The position numbers were made by a program, and so were the translations under genes. The notes beneath the pieces were generated by a model. The model worked only from the letters and a program-made list of their open reading frames with translations, did not search any database and was not told where the DNA came from. Of a stretch of 64,000 bases of DNA, positions 34,250-43,195 are shown piece after piece; the stretch's first letter is position 1; each line of letters starts with the position of its first letter. This DNA comes from CALAED01 sp035765195. Lineage in GTDB: Bacteria > Actinomycetota > Actinomycetes > Streptosporangiales > Streptosporangiaceae. Location of the stretch: the NCBI GenBank assembly GCA_035765195.1, contig DASTYC010000026.1, positions 62,001 through 126,000 on the forward strand. Reading direction: 5' to 3'.

Positions 34250-36844
34250 ATGTTCCCGCACTTGGTGCTCGTCGGCGCCCGCGCCGAGATCATCGGCAAG
34301 ATGCTCGGGGTTCCCGTCACGCTGACCCTGATCCAGCGCACCGGAACCGACGACAGGTTCGAGCGGAAGATCGGGCTGCGTACGTTCAGCACCGACATCA
34401 CCGACACCGACGCCCTGCTCGAGTGCGCCCGGCAGATCCACACCTGGCGCCCCATCGACGCGATGCTCGCGGCCACAGAGCACACCCTGCTGCCCACCGC
34501 CATCGTGGGCGACAAGCTGGGCGCGCGCGTGAACCCGCCCGCCGCGGTGGCGCTCGCCCAGGACAAGGCCGCCATGCGCCAACGCCTGGCCGAACGCGGC
34601 CTGGAGACAGTGGCCCACCGCGTCTGCACGAGCCCCGACGAGGTACGCGAGTTTCTGGCGGCGTGCCCCGGAGGAGTGATCCTCAAGCCGGCCGACGGCA
34701 ACGGGGGCCGGGGGGTCGCCCGCATCCGCACCGAGGCCGACGTCGCGACGGCGTGGGAACACACGGCACCGGAGTCGCGTGCGGCAGGCGTGCTCGCCGA
34801 GGAGTTCCTCACCGGGCTGGAGACCAGCGTCGAGACGATGAGCGCGGGCGGCGAGCACCGCGTCCTCACCGTGCCCGCCAAGGTGACGTCGGGCTCGCCG
34901 TACTACGTCGAGATCGCGCACCAGATCCCGGGCGGGCTGCCCGACGACATCGCCAAGACGGCGACGTCGGCCGTGCTCGCCGCTCTCGACGCCGTCGGCC
35001 ACGCCTACGGCCCCACCGACACCGAGGTCATCGTGAACGGCGACCGCGCGACGATCATCGAGATCAACCCCCGTTGGGGCGGCGCCCGGTACTGGGAGAT
35101 GATCGAACTGGCGACCGGCGTCGACATGGCCAGGTCCACCGCGATGGCCCTCGCCTACAACGAGCTGCCCACCCCGCGGACGGTCCCGGCCGCGCACTGC
35201 GCGGTCCGGTTGCTGACGCCGTCCGCCGGGCGGATCGTCTCCGTCACCGGTCTCGACGAGGCCACCGCCGTGGACGGCGTCGTCCGCATCGGCGAGCTGA
35301 ACCGGATCGGCGACGTGATGCCCCCGCTGACCGACTACCGCGCCCGGGCCGGCTACGTCCTGGCCACCGGCTCCGACCCGCGGACCGCGGCCGAGACCGC
35401 GGAGCGGGCGGCCGCCCTCATCAACATCCAGACCGTACCGGCCATGTCGACCTCGAAGGACGGTGCCGCCGTGAGCGCCGACGTACGCAAGGCCATGCGC
35501 GAAGTCCTCCCCGGCGTGCGCGCCGACCTCGAAGAGCTCATCCGGGTGCCCTCCGTCAGCGCCGATCCGGCCCGCGCGTCGGACGTGCGCCGGTCCGCCG
35601 AGCAGACCGCCCTGCTCTACCGCGAGGCCGGGGCGGCCGAGGTGGAGATCCTCGACGACATCGAGGGCGGGCAGCCGGCCGTCGTGGCCCGCTTTCCGGC
35701 GCCGGTGGACATGCCCACCGTCTTGTTGTACGCCCATCACGACGTTCAGCCGACCGGCGATCCCGCGGCGTGGAACAGCCCGCCGTTCGAGCCCGCCGAG
35801 CGGGACGGGCGGCTGTACGGCCGCGGTTCGGCCGACGACAAGGCCGGCATCGCGGCGCACCTGGCTGTCCTCCGGTTCTTCGGCGGACGTCCGCCGGTCG
35901 GGGTCACCGTGTTCGTCGAGGGTGAGGAGGAGATCGGATCGCCGACGCTGGGCGCCTTCCTGGAGCGCCACCGCGAACGGCTCCAGGCCGACGTCGTCGT
36001 GCTCGCCGACTCCATCAACTTCGACACCGGCACGCCGTCGCTCACGACCACGCTGCGCGGCATGACCGACTGCGTCGTCGAGGTCCAGACGCTGGAGCAC
36101 ACCGTGCATTCCGGAAATTACGGCGGCGCTGCCCCCGACGCGCTGACGGCGCTGTGCCGGCTGCTGGCGACCCTCCACGACGACAAGGGCGACGTCGCCG
36201 TCCCCGGCCTGGGCACGGCGGAGCCGCCGTCGGTCGACTATCCCGAAGAGCGCTTCCGGGCCGAAGCCGGGATGCTGGAGGGGGTGGAGCTGATCGGCAC
36301 CGGTGGCATCGGCGAGCGGATCTGGACCAAGCCGGCCGTGACCGTCCTGGCCATCGACGCGACGCCGGTCGCCGACGCGTCCAACACGCTCGCCGCGACC
36401 GCGCGGGCGAAGATCAGCATGCGGCCGGCGCCCGGCGACGACTCGGCCGAGGCGCAACGCAAGCTCATCAGGCACCTCGAAGAGCACGCGCCCTGGGGCG
36501 TGCGGGTGCGGGTCACGCCCGGCCGTGTCGGCCAGCCGTACGCGATCGACCCGCGCGGGGACGCCTTCGACGCCGCGCGCAGCGCCTTCTCAGCGGCCTA
36601 CGGCAGGGATCTGGTCAACACGGGGGTCGGCGGCACGATCCCGTTCATCAAGGCGTTCGCCGACGCCTTCCCCGACGCCGCCATCCTCGTCACCAGCGCG
36701 GGCGCCGACCCGGACTGTCGCGCACATGGCGCCAACGAGAGCCTCCACCTCGGGGATTTCGAGAACGCGTGCGTGGCCGAGGCGATGTTGTTGAGCGAGC
36801 TCGCCGGCAAGTACGACAAGAACCAGCCACAGCGGGCCATCTGA
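34250..36844 (+). CDS. ATP-grasp ligase C fused to an M20 dipeptidase
   Basis: An 864-residue two-enzyme fusion. Residues about 1-410 are an ATP-grasp ligase: LAQDKAAMRQRLAERGLETV, GGVILKPADGNGGRGVARIR (ATP-binding Lys and Gly loop) and ATIIEINPRWGGARYWEM (Mg site). Residues about 430-864 are an M20-family metallopeptidase: VLLYAHHDVQPTGDP, GRGSADDKAGIAAHL, FVEGEEEIGSPTLG and the C-terminal His in GANESLHLGDF, all metal ligands present. The family (PepV or CNDP-like) cleaves dipeptides. Putting a ligase and a peptidase on one chain is unusual. The ATG at 34250 gives a standard ATP-grasp start, although the ribosome binding site is weak; TTG 34235 is upstream. Confidence 0.9.
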   Translation: MFPHLVLVGARAEIIGKMLGVPVTLTLIQRTGTDDRFERKIGLRTFSTDITDTDALLECARQIHTWRPIDAMLAATEHTLLPTAIVGDKLGARVNPPAAVALAQDKAAMRQRLAERGLETVAHRVCTSPDEVREFLAACPGGVILKPADGNGGRGVARIRTEADVATAWEHTAPESRAAGVLAEEFLTGLETSVETMSAGGEHRVLTVPAKVTSGSPYYVEIAHQIPGGLPDDIAKTATSAVLAALDAVGHAYGPTDTEVIVNGDRATIIEINPRWGGARYWEMIELATGVDMARSTAMALAYNELPTPRTVPAAHCAVRLLTPSAGRIVSVTGLDEATAVDGVVRIGELNRIGDVMPPLTDYRARAGYVLATGSDPRTAAETAERAAALINIQTVPAMSTSKDGAAVSADVRKAMREVLPGVRADLEELIRVPSVSADPARASDVRRSAEQTALLYREAGAAEVEILDDIEGGQPAVVARFPAPVDMPTVLLYAHHDVQPTGDPAAWNSPPFEPAERDGRLYGRGSADDKAGIAAHLAVLRFFGGRPPVGVTVFVEGEEEIGSPTLGAFLERHRERLQADVVVLADSINFDTGTPSLTTTLRGMTDCVVEVQTLEHTVHSGNYGGAAPDALTALCRLLATLHDDKGDVAVPGLGTAEPPSVDYPEERFRAEAGMLEGVELIGTGGIGERIWTKPAVTVLAIDATPVADASNTLAATARAKISMRPAPGDDSAEAQRKLIRHLEEHAPWGVRVRVTPGRVGQPYAIDPRGDAFDAARSAFSAAYGRDLVNTGVGGTIPFIKAFADAFPDAAILVTSAGADPDCRAHGANESLHLGDFENACVAEAMLLSELAGKYDKNQPQRAI

Positions 36845-36927
36845 CCCACCGCGCCGTCTACGGCCGGCCGCGCCGGGCATGCCGGCCGGCCACAAGGCGG
36901 TCGAGTCATGACATAGTCTGACAGCTT

Positions 36928-37914
36928 GTGTCCGACTCCTCCCCGAACGTGTTCACTGGTCGGTCGGCCGAGGGCAGGCCGCCGCCCCACACCCCGCCGG
37001 TGTGGGCGCCGGAACGCGTCGTCTCGGCCGACGAGGCCGCCGAGCTGATCGGCGAGCAGTTCGCCGGGCTGCGCGGCGCGCCGATCGAGCCGCTGTCGAC
37101 CGGCTGGGACAACACCGTCCATCTGGTGGACGGCACATGGGTCTTCAGGTTCCCGCGCCGGGCCTTCGCGCTGCCCGGCGTGGCACGCGAGATCGCGGCG
37201 CTGCCGGTGCTGGCGCCGCGGCTCCCGCTGCCCGTTCCCGTGCCGGAGCTGGTGGGACGCCCGACGCGGCGCTTCCCGTGGCCGTTTTGGGGCGGCCTGC
37301 TGGTGCCCGGCGCCGAGCTCGCCGAAGCCGGGCTGAGCAACGCCGCCCGGGTCGGCGTCGCGCGCGGCGTCGGCGCGTTCCTGCGCGCGCTGCACGACCC
37401 CGGCCTGGTCGCCAAGGTGGAAGGGGCGGAGCTGCCGCGCGACCCGATGCGACGCGGCGACCCGGGCGTGCGGGCCCCCGGGGCCCGCGAGGCGCTGGCA
37501 CGGCTCGACGAGCAGGGCGTCCGCGCCGTCGACCCCGCGCTCGATCGGTTCCTGGCCGCGGCGGCCGACGCGCCGGCGCCGTCCGGCGCCGACGTGATCT
37601 GCCACGGCGACCTGCACGTGCGGCACGTTCTCGTCGCCGGCGACGGGACCGCGATCGGCGTCATCGACTGGGGCGACCTTTGCCTGGGCGACCCGGTCGT
37701 CGACCTGTCCCTGGCCTACAGCGCCTTCGCCGGACCGGCCAGGGCGGCGTTCCTGTCCGCCTACGGCCGCCCCGTCGACGCCGATCGCGAGGTCGCCGCC
37801 CGCGTGCTCGCCGTCAACCTGTCGACCGCGCTCGCCGTGTACGCCGCCGACATCGGCGACGCCCGGCTGCTCGCGGAGTCGCTGGCCGGCATCGACCGGG
37901 TCCTGGCCGACTGA
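36928..37914 (+). CDS. Aminoglycoside phosphotransferase family (APH-fold kinase)
   Basis: A 328-residue protein kinase-like small-molecule phosphotransferase. The catalytic loop is VICHGDLHVRHVLVAGDG (Brenner motif HGDxHxxN-like, with His-Val in place of the Asn region), followed by the Mg motif GVIDWGDLCLGDPVVDLS. The N-terminal ATP lobe has GWDNTVHLVDGTWVFRFPR. It starts at GTG with almost no leader; CATAGT lies about 11 bp upstream, so the mRNA may be leaderless. Family members act on many hydroxylated substrates, and resistance is only one option. It lies 83 bp behind the ligase/M20 gene and need not belong to the same cluster. Confidence 0.85.
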   Translation: MSDSSPNVFTGRSAEGRPPPHTPPVWAPERVVSADEAAELIGEQFAGLRGAPIEPLSTGWDNTVHLVDGTWVFRFPRRAFALPGVAREIAALPVLAPRLPLPVPVPELVGRPTRRFPWPFWGGLLVPGAELAEAGLSNAARVGVARGVGAFLRALHDPGLVAKVEGAELPRDPMRRGDPGVRAPGAREALARLDEQGVRAVDPALDRFLAAAADAPAPSGADVICHGDLHVRHVLVAGDGTAIGVIDWGDLCLGDPVVDLSLAYSAFAGPARAAFLSAYGRPVDADREVAARVLAVNLSTALAVYAADIGDARLLAESLAGIDRVLAD

Positions 37915-37934
37915 ACGTCCCTCGCGTCGAACCG

Positions 37935-38699
37935 CTACCGGGGCGGAGGCATGTCCTGCGGGCCGTCCTGCGGCGGCCCCGGGCGGGACCCCGGCTCGGA
38001 CCCCGGCTGGGAATCCGGCGGTCCGGGCGGCGGAGCCGGCGGCGTGACCTCGCCGCCGGGCGGGGGCGCGGTCTGTCCCGGCGCCGGGCCGGGGCCGGTG
38101 GGCGGATACCCCGAGGCCGCGCCGGGCGGCTGGTATTCGTAGCCGTACGTCGGCCGCTTGAAGTAGGGACCCGACCGGCGGTGCCACAGCAAGATGATGG
38201 CGGCCAGCCCGACCAGCCACATGAGCACGTTGAGGACCATGCCGAACGCCGTGCCGGACGAGCCCACGGCCACCGTGCTGTCGGTGGACTGCACGGCCAG
38301 GTTGCTCAGCAGCGACATCGTCGAGATGCCGAAGAAGACGGTCGCCGTGATGCGGGCCCAGTTCTTGCCGGCCCGGTTGGCGTAGGCCATCCACAGCCAC
38401 AGGGCCACGCCCAACAGGCCCACGACGATGATCGACACGATCGAGATGTTCACCAGGCGGTCCACATCGAGAGTCGACCCGTCGGACTGCTCCTCGACCC
38501 GCTCGCGGATCGTGTCGCGGATGGCGCCGATCTGCGCGAGCGCCGAGATGATGCCGAGCGCCTGGAGCCCGGCGCCGGCCAACATCAGATAGAACGCGTT
38601 CTGCACCGTGTCCGGGGGCGGCGGCTTGGGTTGTTCGGCGGGCATCCCGCCCCCGCCCGGATATTGCGGGTACGGTCCCGGCTGCGGTCCGGTCATCAT
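37935..38699 (-). CDS. Four-helix membrane protein with proline-rich ends
   Basis: A 254-residue protein of unknown function. The N-terminus (about 30 residues) and the C-terminus (about 65 residues) are rich in Pro, Gly and Gln. Four predicted helices lie between: QNAFYLMLAGAGLQALGII, NISIVSIIVVGLLGVALWLW, ARITATVFFGISTMSLLSNL and GMVLNVLMWLVGLAAIILLW. This DUF-type architecture is common in actinomycetes. The second ATG of MSMM (38699) was chosen because GGAGG ends 6 nt before it. It is convergent with the APH-like gene, with 20 bp between. Confidence 0.8.
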   Translation of the reverse strand: MMTGPQPGPYPQYPGGGGMPAEQPKPPPPDTVQNAFYLMLAGAGLQALGIISALAQIGAIRDTIRERVEEQSDGSTLDVDRLVNISIVSIIVVGLLGVALWLWMAYANRAGKNWARITATVFFGISTMSLLSNLAVQSTDSTVAVGSSGTAFGMVLNVLMWLVGLAAIILLWHRRSGPYFKRPTYGYEYQPPGAASGYPPTGPGPAPGQTAPPPGGEVTPPAPPPGPPDSQPGSEPGSRPGPPQDGPQDMPPPR

Positions 38700-38947
38700 G
38701 CTCATCCTCCATCTGCCCGGGGCTGCCGTGATCGGTATCACAGGCTTACCCTGCGGCGCCACACACACTCATCCCCGAAACGTCCGGGTTGGGCCGATCG
38801 GGCGGGCCCCGCGGGCTTTGCCGCCGCCCGGGCGCGCGGCGCGGCCCGGCGCCGAGCGCGGGCGCGGCGCCGGTGATGGCGTGAAGTGATTAATCCGGAT
38901 TGCCCCGTACGTTGCGGGCACCCCGCCTCAACGGCTAGAGAGGGACC

Positions 38948-40654
38948 ATGGGAGATCACACCGGCCCCGTGTTTCCCGACGCAGCGTCCGAGCTCGTCGG
39001 CACGCTCGCCGACGAGGGCGTCGAGCATCTGTTCATCAACCCCGGCACCGACACCGCGCCCGTCCAGGAGGCGCTCGCCGCCGCCCGGGCCAACGGCACT
39101 CCGCATCCACGTTCGGTGCTGTGCACCCACGAGTTCGTGGCGCTGTCGGCGGCTCAAGGGCATCACCTCGCCGGCGGCGGTCCGCAGGCGGTGATGGTGC
39201 ACGTCGACGCGGGCACGCTCAACCTGGGCGGCGCTATCCACAACGCGCAGCGCAACCGCGTACCGGTCGTGATCTTCGCGGGGCGCACGCCGTACAGCAC
39301 CGCGCCCGAGGTGCCCGGACACCGCGACACCTACATCCACTGGCAGCAGGAGCAGCCCGACCAGCAGGCGATCCTGCGCGCCTTCGGGAAGTGGACGATG
39401 GAGGTGCCCAGGGGCCGCGAGCTGGGCGGCATCGTGCGGCGCGCGTACCAGGTCGCGCGCAGCGATCCGGCCGGGCCCGCGTACGTGATGCTGCCGCGGG
39501 AGGCGCTGATGGAGCCGGGCGGCCCCGGGCTCAGCAGGCGGCTCAACCCGCCGCGCCCGGCCGCGCCCGACCCCGGCGGGCTCGCCGAGGTGGCCCGCGC
39601 GCTCGCCGACGCCCGCCGCCCTGTCATCGTCACCGGCCGCACCGGTGCCCGGCCCGACGCCGTGGCCGCGCTGGTCGAGCTGGCCGAGCTGATCGGCTCG
39701 CCCGTCATCGACCACCAGGACAGGCTCAACTTCCCGCCGCGGCATCCGCTGTTCGCCGGCAGCGAGGTCGACGGCGCCGACGAGCTGCGGGCGGCCGACG
39801 TGGTGCTGCTGCTCGACGCCGAGGTGCCGTGGATCCCCGTCCAGGCCGCGCCGCCGCCCGACGCGGTCGTCCTGCAGATCGACATCGACTGCGTCAAGCA
39901 CACGATGCCGACGTGGAGCTATCCCATCGACCTCGCGCTGACCGCCGGCACCGCCCTCGCGCTGCCGCTGCTGACGGCCGAGCTGCAAGCGCTGGCGACC
40001 ACGGACCGCACGGCGCGCTGGCGCGAGCGGCGCGCCGCGGCGAGCGAGCGGCTCGACAAGAAGCGCACCGAGTGGGCCGGCCTGGCGGTGGCCGAGCCGC
40101 CGGACGCGATGCTGCAGGCGCTCGACAAGGCGCTGCCGCCGGAGGCGGTCGTCCTGGAGGAGGCGGTGACCAACCGCCCGGCCATCGTCCGCCAGATCTC
40201 CCGCGAGCCCGGGCACCGTTTCGGGACCGGCTCGCCCGCGCTCGGCTGGGGCGTGGCCGGCGCGCTGGGCGTCAAGCTGGCCCGCCCGGACGCCCCGGTG
40301 GTCACCATCGTCGGCGACGGCGCGTTCAACTTCGGCGTGCCCACCGCCGCCATCTGGTCCGCGCAGAAGGCCGGCGCCCCGTTCATCGCGGTGATCTTGA
40401 ACAACCAGGCCTATCGCGCGTCGAAGCTCCCCGTACAGCGGCTCTACCCGAAGGGCAGCGCCGACGCGGCCTCCGACTTCCCCGAGACCGACCTCACACC
40501 CGCCGCCGACTACGTGCAGCTGGCCCGCGCCTACGGCGGCGACGGCCGGGTCGTCGAACGCCCGGAAGACCTGGCGTCCGCCCTCGAAGGCTGCCTCGAG
40601 ACCCAGGCCGGCGGCCGCTGCGCGATCCTCGACATCCGCCTTCCCCCCGCCTGA
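38948..40654 (+). CDS. Thiamine-diphosphate-dependent enzyme (acetolactate synthase/decarboxylase-like)
   Basis: A 568-residue ThDP enzyme. The N-terminal PYR domain carries the catalytic Glu in LCTHEFVALSAAQGH. The C-terminal PP domain has the cofactor motif IVGDGAFNFGVPTAAI ending in ILNN (GDG...NN). The central domain is of the FAD/ADP-binding-like type but diverged. The overall pattern resembles benzoylformate decarboxylase and related ThDP proteins rather than true acetolactate synthase. It stands alone between the membrane protein and the HicBA genes, and its substrate is not clear. An upstream AGAGAGGGA precedes the ATG at 5-6 nt. Confidence 0.88.
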   Translation: MGDHTGPVFPDAASELVGTLADEGVEHLFINPGTDTAPVQEALAAARANGTPHPRSVLCTHEFVALSAAQGHHLAGGGPQAVMVHVDAGTLNLGGAIHNAQRNRVPVVIFAGRTPYSTAPEVPGHRDTYIHWQQEQPDQQAILRAFGKWTMEVPRGRELGGIVRRAYQVARSDPAGPAYVMLPREALMEPGGPGLSRRLNPPRPAAPDPGGLAEVARALADARRPVIVTGRTGARPDAVAALVELAELIGSPVIDHQDRLNFPPRHPLFAGSEVDGADELRAADVVLLLDAEVPWIPVQAAPPPDAVVLQIDIDCVKHTMPTWSYPIDLALTAGTALALPLLTAELQALATTDRTARWRERRAAASERLDKKRTEWAGLAVAEPPDAMLQALDKALPPEAVVLEEAVTNRPAIVRQISREPGHRFGTGSPALGWGVAGALGVKLARPDAPVVTIVGDGAFNFGVPTAAIWSAQKAGAPFIAVILNNQAYRASKLPVQRLYPKGSADAASDFPETDLTPAADYVQLARAYGGDGRVVERPEDLASALEGCLETQAGGRCAILDIRLPPA

Positions 40655-40721
40655 CCCGACGCCCGCCTCGTCCCTGCTTCAACAGGCCGGCCGCGGAAGG
40701 CCGGTTGCTAGGATCGCTCTC

Positions 40722-40961
40722 GTGAGCCGCACATTGCATCTGACCGCCCGAGTCTGGCGCGAAGGCGATGACTACGTGTCGTGGTGCCCAGAGCTGGACG
40801 TCGCTTCGTTCGGCGACAGCTACGATCACGCGGTGTCGATGCTGCGGGAAGCCGTCATCGGCTACGTCGAAGAGATCGGGTACGAGACCGCCGCAGCGGA
40901 GGCCCATCCGGACGCAGCGACGTTCTCTTTGGAGGTCCCCGTCCACGGGGACGCCGCGTGA
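40722..40961 (+). CDS. hicB: HicB-like antitoxin
   Basis: A 79-residue protein with the partial RNase H-like HicB fold: LTARVWREGDDYVSWCPELD followed by VASFGDSYDHAVSMLREAV, where the CPELDVAS(F)GDS phrase is characteristic. The C-terminal DNA-binding domain of long HicB proteins is missing, so this is the short form. It starts at GTG. Its stop overlaps the start of hicA by 4 bp (GTGA). Antitoxin first is the less common gene order but is known. Confidence 0.88.
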   Translation: MSRTLHLTARVWREGDDYVSWCPELDVASFGDSYDHAVSMLREAVIGYVEEIGYETAAAEAHPDAATFSLEVPVHGDAA

Positions 40962-41176
40962 ACCAGAGACGTTATCCGGCCGTCTCCGGGAAGATCGTCG
41001 TCAAGGCGCTGGAAAATCTCGGCTTCAGGCACGTGCGGACCCGGGGCAGTCACTTCATCATGCGCAAGGACGAACGCGTAGTCGCGATACCGGTCCATGG
41101 GAATAGACCGCTACCGACCGGAACGCTCTCCTCGATCTGCCGCAAGGCGGGCATCGAGCCAGAAGATCTTCGCTGA
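40958..41176 (+). CDS. hicA: HicA-like toxin (mRNA interferase)
   Basis: A 72-residue dsRBD-like protein: VSGKIVVKALENLGFRHVRT then RGSHFIMRKDERVVAIPVHG, with the catalytic His in the RGSH motif that HicA toxins use, and PLPTGTLSSICRKAGIEPED at the end. It starts at GTG, overlapping hicB by GTGA. HicA cleaves mRNA until bound by HicB. All key residues look intact, so the toxin is probably active. Confidence 0.9.
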   Translation: MNQRRYPAVSGKIVVKALENLGFRHVRTRGSHFIMRKDERVVAIPVHGNRPLPTGTLSSICRKAGIEPEDLR

Positions 41177-41186
41177 GTGCAGAGTG

Positions 41187-41222
41187 CGGCCGTCGATTTG
41201 GTCAGATGCGGTCAGACGGCCG
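41187..41222. terminator. Possible bidirectional terminator between hicA and LysR genes
   Basis: Inverted repeat CGGCCGTC (41187-41194) and GACGGCCG (41215-41222) with a 20-nt loop, in the convergent gap after hicA. It reaches into the 3' end of the LysR gene. The loop is long, so confidence is low. Confidence 0.35.
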
Positions 41223-42126
41223 GGGTGAGGTGACGCTGGCGGGCCTCCATGGAGCCGGCCCAGGGGCGGGTGGCCAGGAAGGACTTCAGCAGCGGGTCGG
41301 CGTCGGGCCGCCAGATGGCCGCCAGCCGGAAGCGCGGCGTCGGGTCGCGCAGCGGGCGGTAGGTGACGCCGACACGGGAGAAGACGCGGGTCGACGACGG
41401 CACGAAGGCGACCCCCACTCCGCTGGCGACCAGGCCGACGCCGACGAGCGTGGCGCTGACCTCGTGGACGAGCTGCGGGCTGAAGCCGGCCTCCTGGCAC
41501 AGCGCGATGTAGTAGTCGTGCAGCTCGGGCTCCTGGCTGCGCGGGATCATCACGAACGCCTCGTCGCACAGCGCGGCCAGCGGCACCGCCTCCAGCGCGG
41601 CCAGCGGGTGGTCGCTGGGCAGCGCCACGACGACGGGCTCCTCGTACACCGGCTCGCAGCACAGGTTGTGGTCGTCGAACGGGACCCGGACGAACGAGAT
41701 ATGAATGCGGTCGGCCAGCACTCCGTCGATCGCCGCCCGGTTGGGCAGCTCGCGCAGCACGAGCCGTACGTCGGGATGCTCGGCGCGATAGCGGCCCAGC
41801 GCCGGCGGCAGCACGCTGTTGAGCGCGGGCGGGATGAAGCCCACCACCAGCACGCCGCGCTCGCCGCGCCCGGCGGAGCGGGCCCGGTCGGCGGCAAGGT
41901 CGGCCTGGGCGAGCACGTTGCGCGCGTCGTCGAGGAACGCCCGGCCCGCCTCGGTCAGCTCGACCCTGCGCTTGGTGCGCTCGAGCAGCCGAACGCCGAG
42001 CTCCTTTTCCAGGGCCGCGATCTGCTTGCTGAGCGCGGGCTGCACGATGTGCAGGTGCTCGGCGGCGCGGCCGAAGTGGAGCTCTTCGGCGACCGCCATG
42101 AAGTACCGCAGATGGCGCAACTCCAC
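41212..42126 (-). CDS. LysR-family transcriptional regulator (second)
   Basis: A 304-residue LysR protein of standard length. Helix-turn-helix: MELRHLRYFMAVAEELHFGR, then IVQPALSKQIAALEKELGV. The effector domain starts with VLVVGFIPPALNSVLPPALG and includes GVGVAFVPSS. GTG start at 42126 with AAAGGAG 7 nt upstream. Divergent from the hydrolase/LLM-oxidoreductase operon, which is its likely target. Its N-terminus is very similar to that of the LysR at 14408-15481 but the two effector domains differ. Confidence 0.92.
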   Translation of the reverse strand: MELRHLRYFMAVAEELHFGRAAEHLHIVQPALSKQIAALEKELGVRLLERTKRRVELTEAGRAFLDDARNVLAQADLAADRARSAGRGERGVLVVGFIPPALNSVLPPALGRYRAEHPDVRLVLRELPNRAAIDGVLADRIHISFVRVPFDDHNLCCEPVYEEPVVVALPSDHPLAALEAVPLAALCDEAFVMIPRSQEPELHDYYIALCQEAGFSPQLVHEVSATLVGVGLVASGVGVAFVPSSTRVFSRVGVTYRPLRDPTPRFRLAAIWRPDADPLLKSFLATRPWAGSMEARQRHLTPAV

Positions 42127-42370
42127 GGTGGGTCTCCTTTGCCGGGGCGAAGCATCGGATCCTCCGCCTCACTCTAGATCCGAGACGACCGAACTTCCAC
42201 AGTGTGCAACGAGTTCGCCTATAAGTTCCGCTATGGCGAACAATCGGGATTTGGCGGGCGCGATCACCGCCGGTCATGAGTGCGGAACGAGTGTGTATTG
42301 GCCGCCCCGAACGGCTCCTGGTTACGGTCGGCTCCGTGAGGACGGAGCGAGCGCGCCGAGCGGGCGGCCG

Positions 42371-43195
42371 GTGAGTACGGTCCCGGCCGCGCACAGGGGC
42401 GATCACGAAGAAAGCGACGTGACGGTGCGCGGCACGCGCGTCCGGATGCTGGCCGCCGGCTCCGGAACCCCCCTTCTCTACCTGCACGGATCAGGCGACC
42501 TCGGGCTGTGGCCGCCGGCCCTCACCGAGCTGGCGAAGACCCACCGCGTCTACCGGCCCGATCATCCCGGCTTCAGCGGGAGCGACGACAAGGACGGCAT
42601 CGACAGCGTCCACGACCTGGCCTTCCACTACCTCGACCTGCTCGACGAGCTCGAGGTGCGTGAGGTCGTCCTGGTCGGGTCGTCGCTCGGCGGCTGGATC
42701 GCCGCCGATCTGGCGACCATCGAGCCGCGCCGGGTGAGCCGGCTGGTGCTGGTCGCCGCCGCCGGGGTGCGCGCCGAGGACGTTCCCACACCGGACATCT
42801 TCGTCCACAGCCCCGTCGAGCTCGCCGAACTGCTCTATCACGACGACGACCTCAAGGCCGCGGCCGTGGACCGGGCGCGCGGCATGGACGGCGACCCCGA
42901 GCTGTTCGAGCGCTATCTGCGCAACCAGATCGCCACCGCGCACCTCGGCTGGAACCCCTACATGCACGACCCGAAGCTGCCGCACCGGCTGCATCGGATC
43001 ACGGCGCCGACGCTGATCTTGTGGGGCGCGCGGGATCGCCTGCTGCCCGTCGGCTACGCGCATCGGTGGGCGGAACTGCTGCCCAAGGCCGAGACGGCGA
43101 TCGTCGACGACGCCGGCCACCTCCCGCTCATCGAACGGCCCGCCGCCGCGCTCGACGTGCTGCGGACCTTCCTGGGGAGGGGGACGAGGCCGTGA
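42371..43195 (+). CDS. Alpha/beta hydrolase
   Basis: About 274 residues. The nucleophile elbow is VVLVGSSLGGWIAADL (GxSxG), the oxyanion loop PLLYLHGSGDLGLW, the acid LILWGARDRLLPVGY, and the catalytic His in VDDAGHLPLIERP. These are the complete triad of an esterase, C-C hydrolase or haloperoxidase-like enzyme. The start is uncertain: GTG 42371, GTG 42419 or an ATG at 42233 are in frame and none has a strong ribosome binding site. It overlaps the LLM-oxidoreductase gene by GTGA, so hydrolysis and oxidation probably act on related compounds. Confidence 0.85.
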   Translation: MSTVPAAHRGDHEESDVTVRGTRVRMLAAGSGTPLLYLHGSGDLGLWPPALTELAKTHRVYRPDHPGFSGSDDKDGIDSVHDLAFHYLDLLDELEVREVVLVGSSLGGWIAADLATIEPRRVSRLVLVAAAGVRAEDVPTPDIFVHSPVELAELLYHDDDLKAAAVDRARGMDGDPELFERYLRNQIATAHLGWNPYMHDPKLPHRLHRITAPTLILWGARDRLLPVGYAHRWAELLPKAETAIVDDAGHLPLIERPAAALDVLRTFLGRGTRP

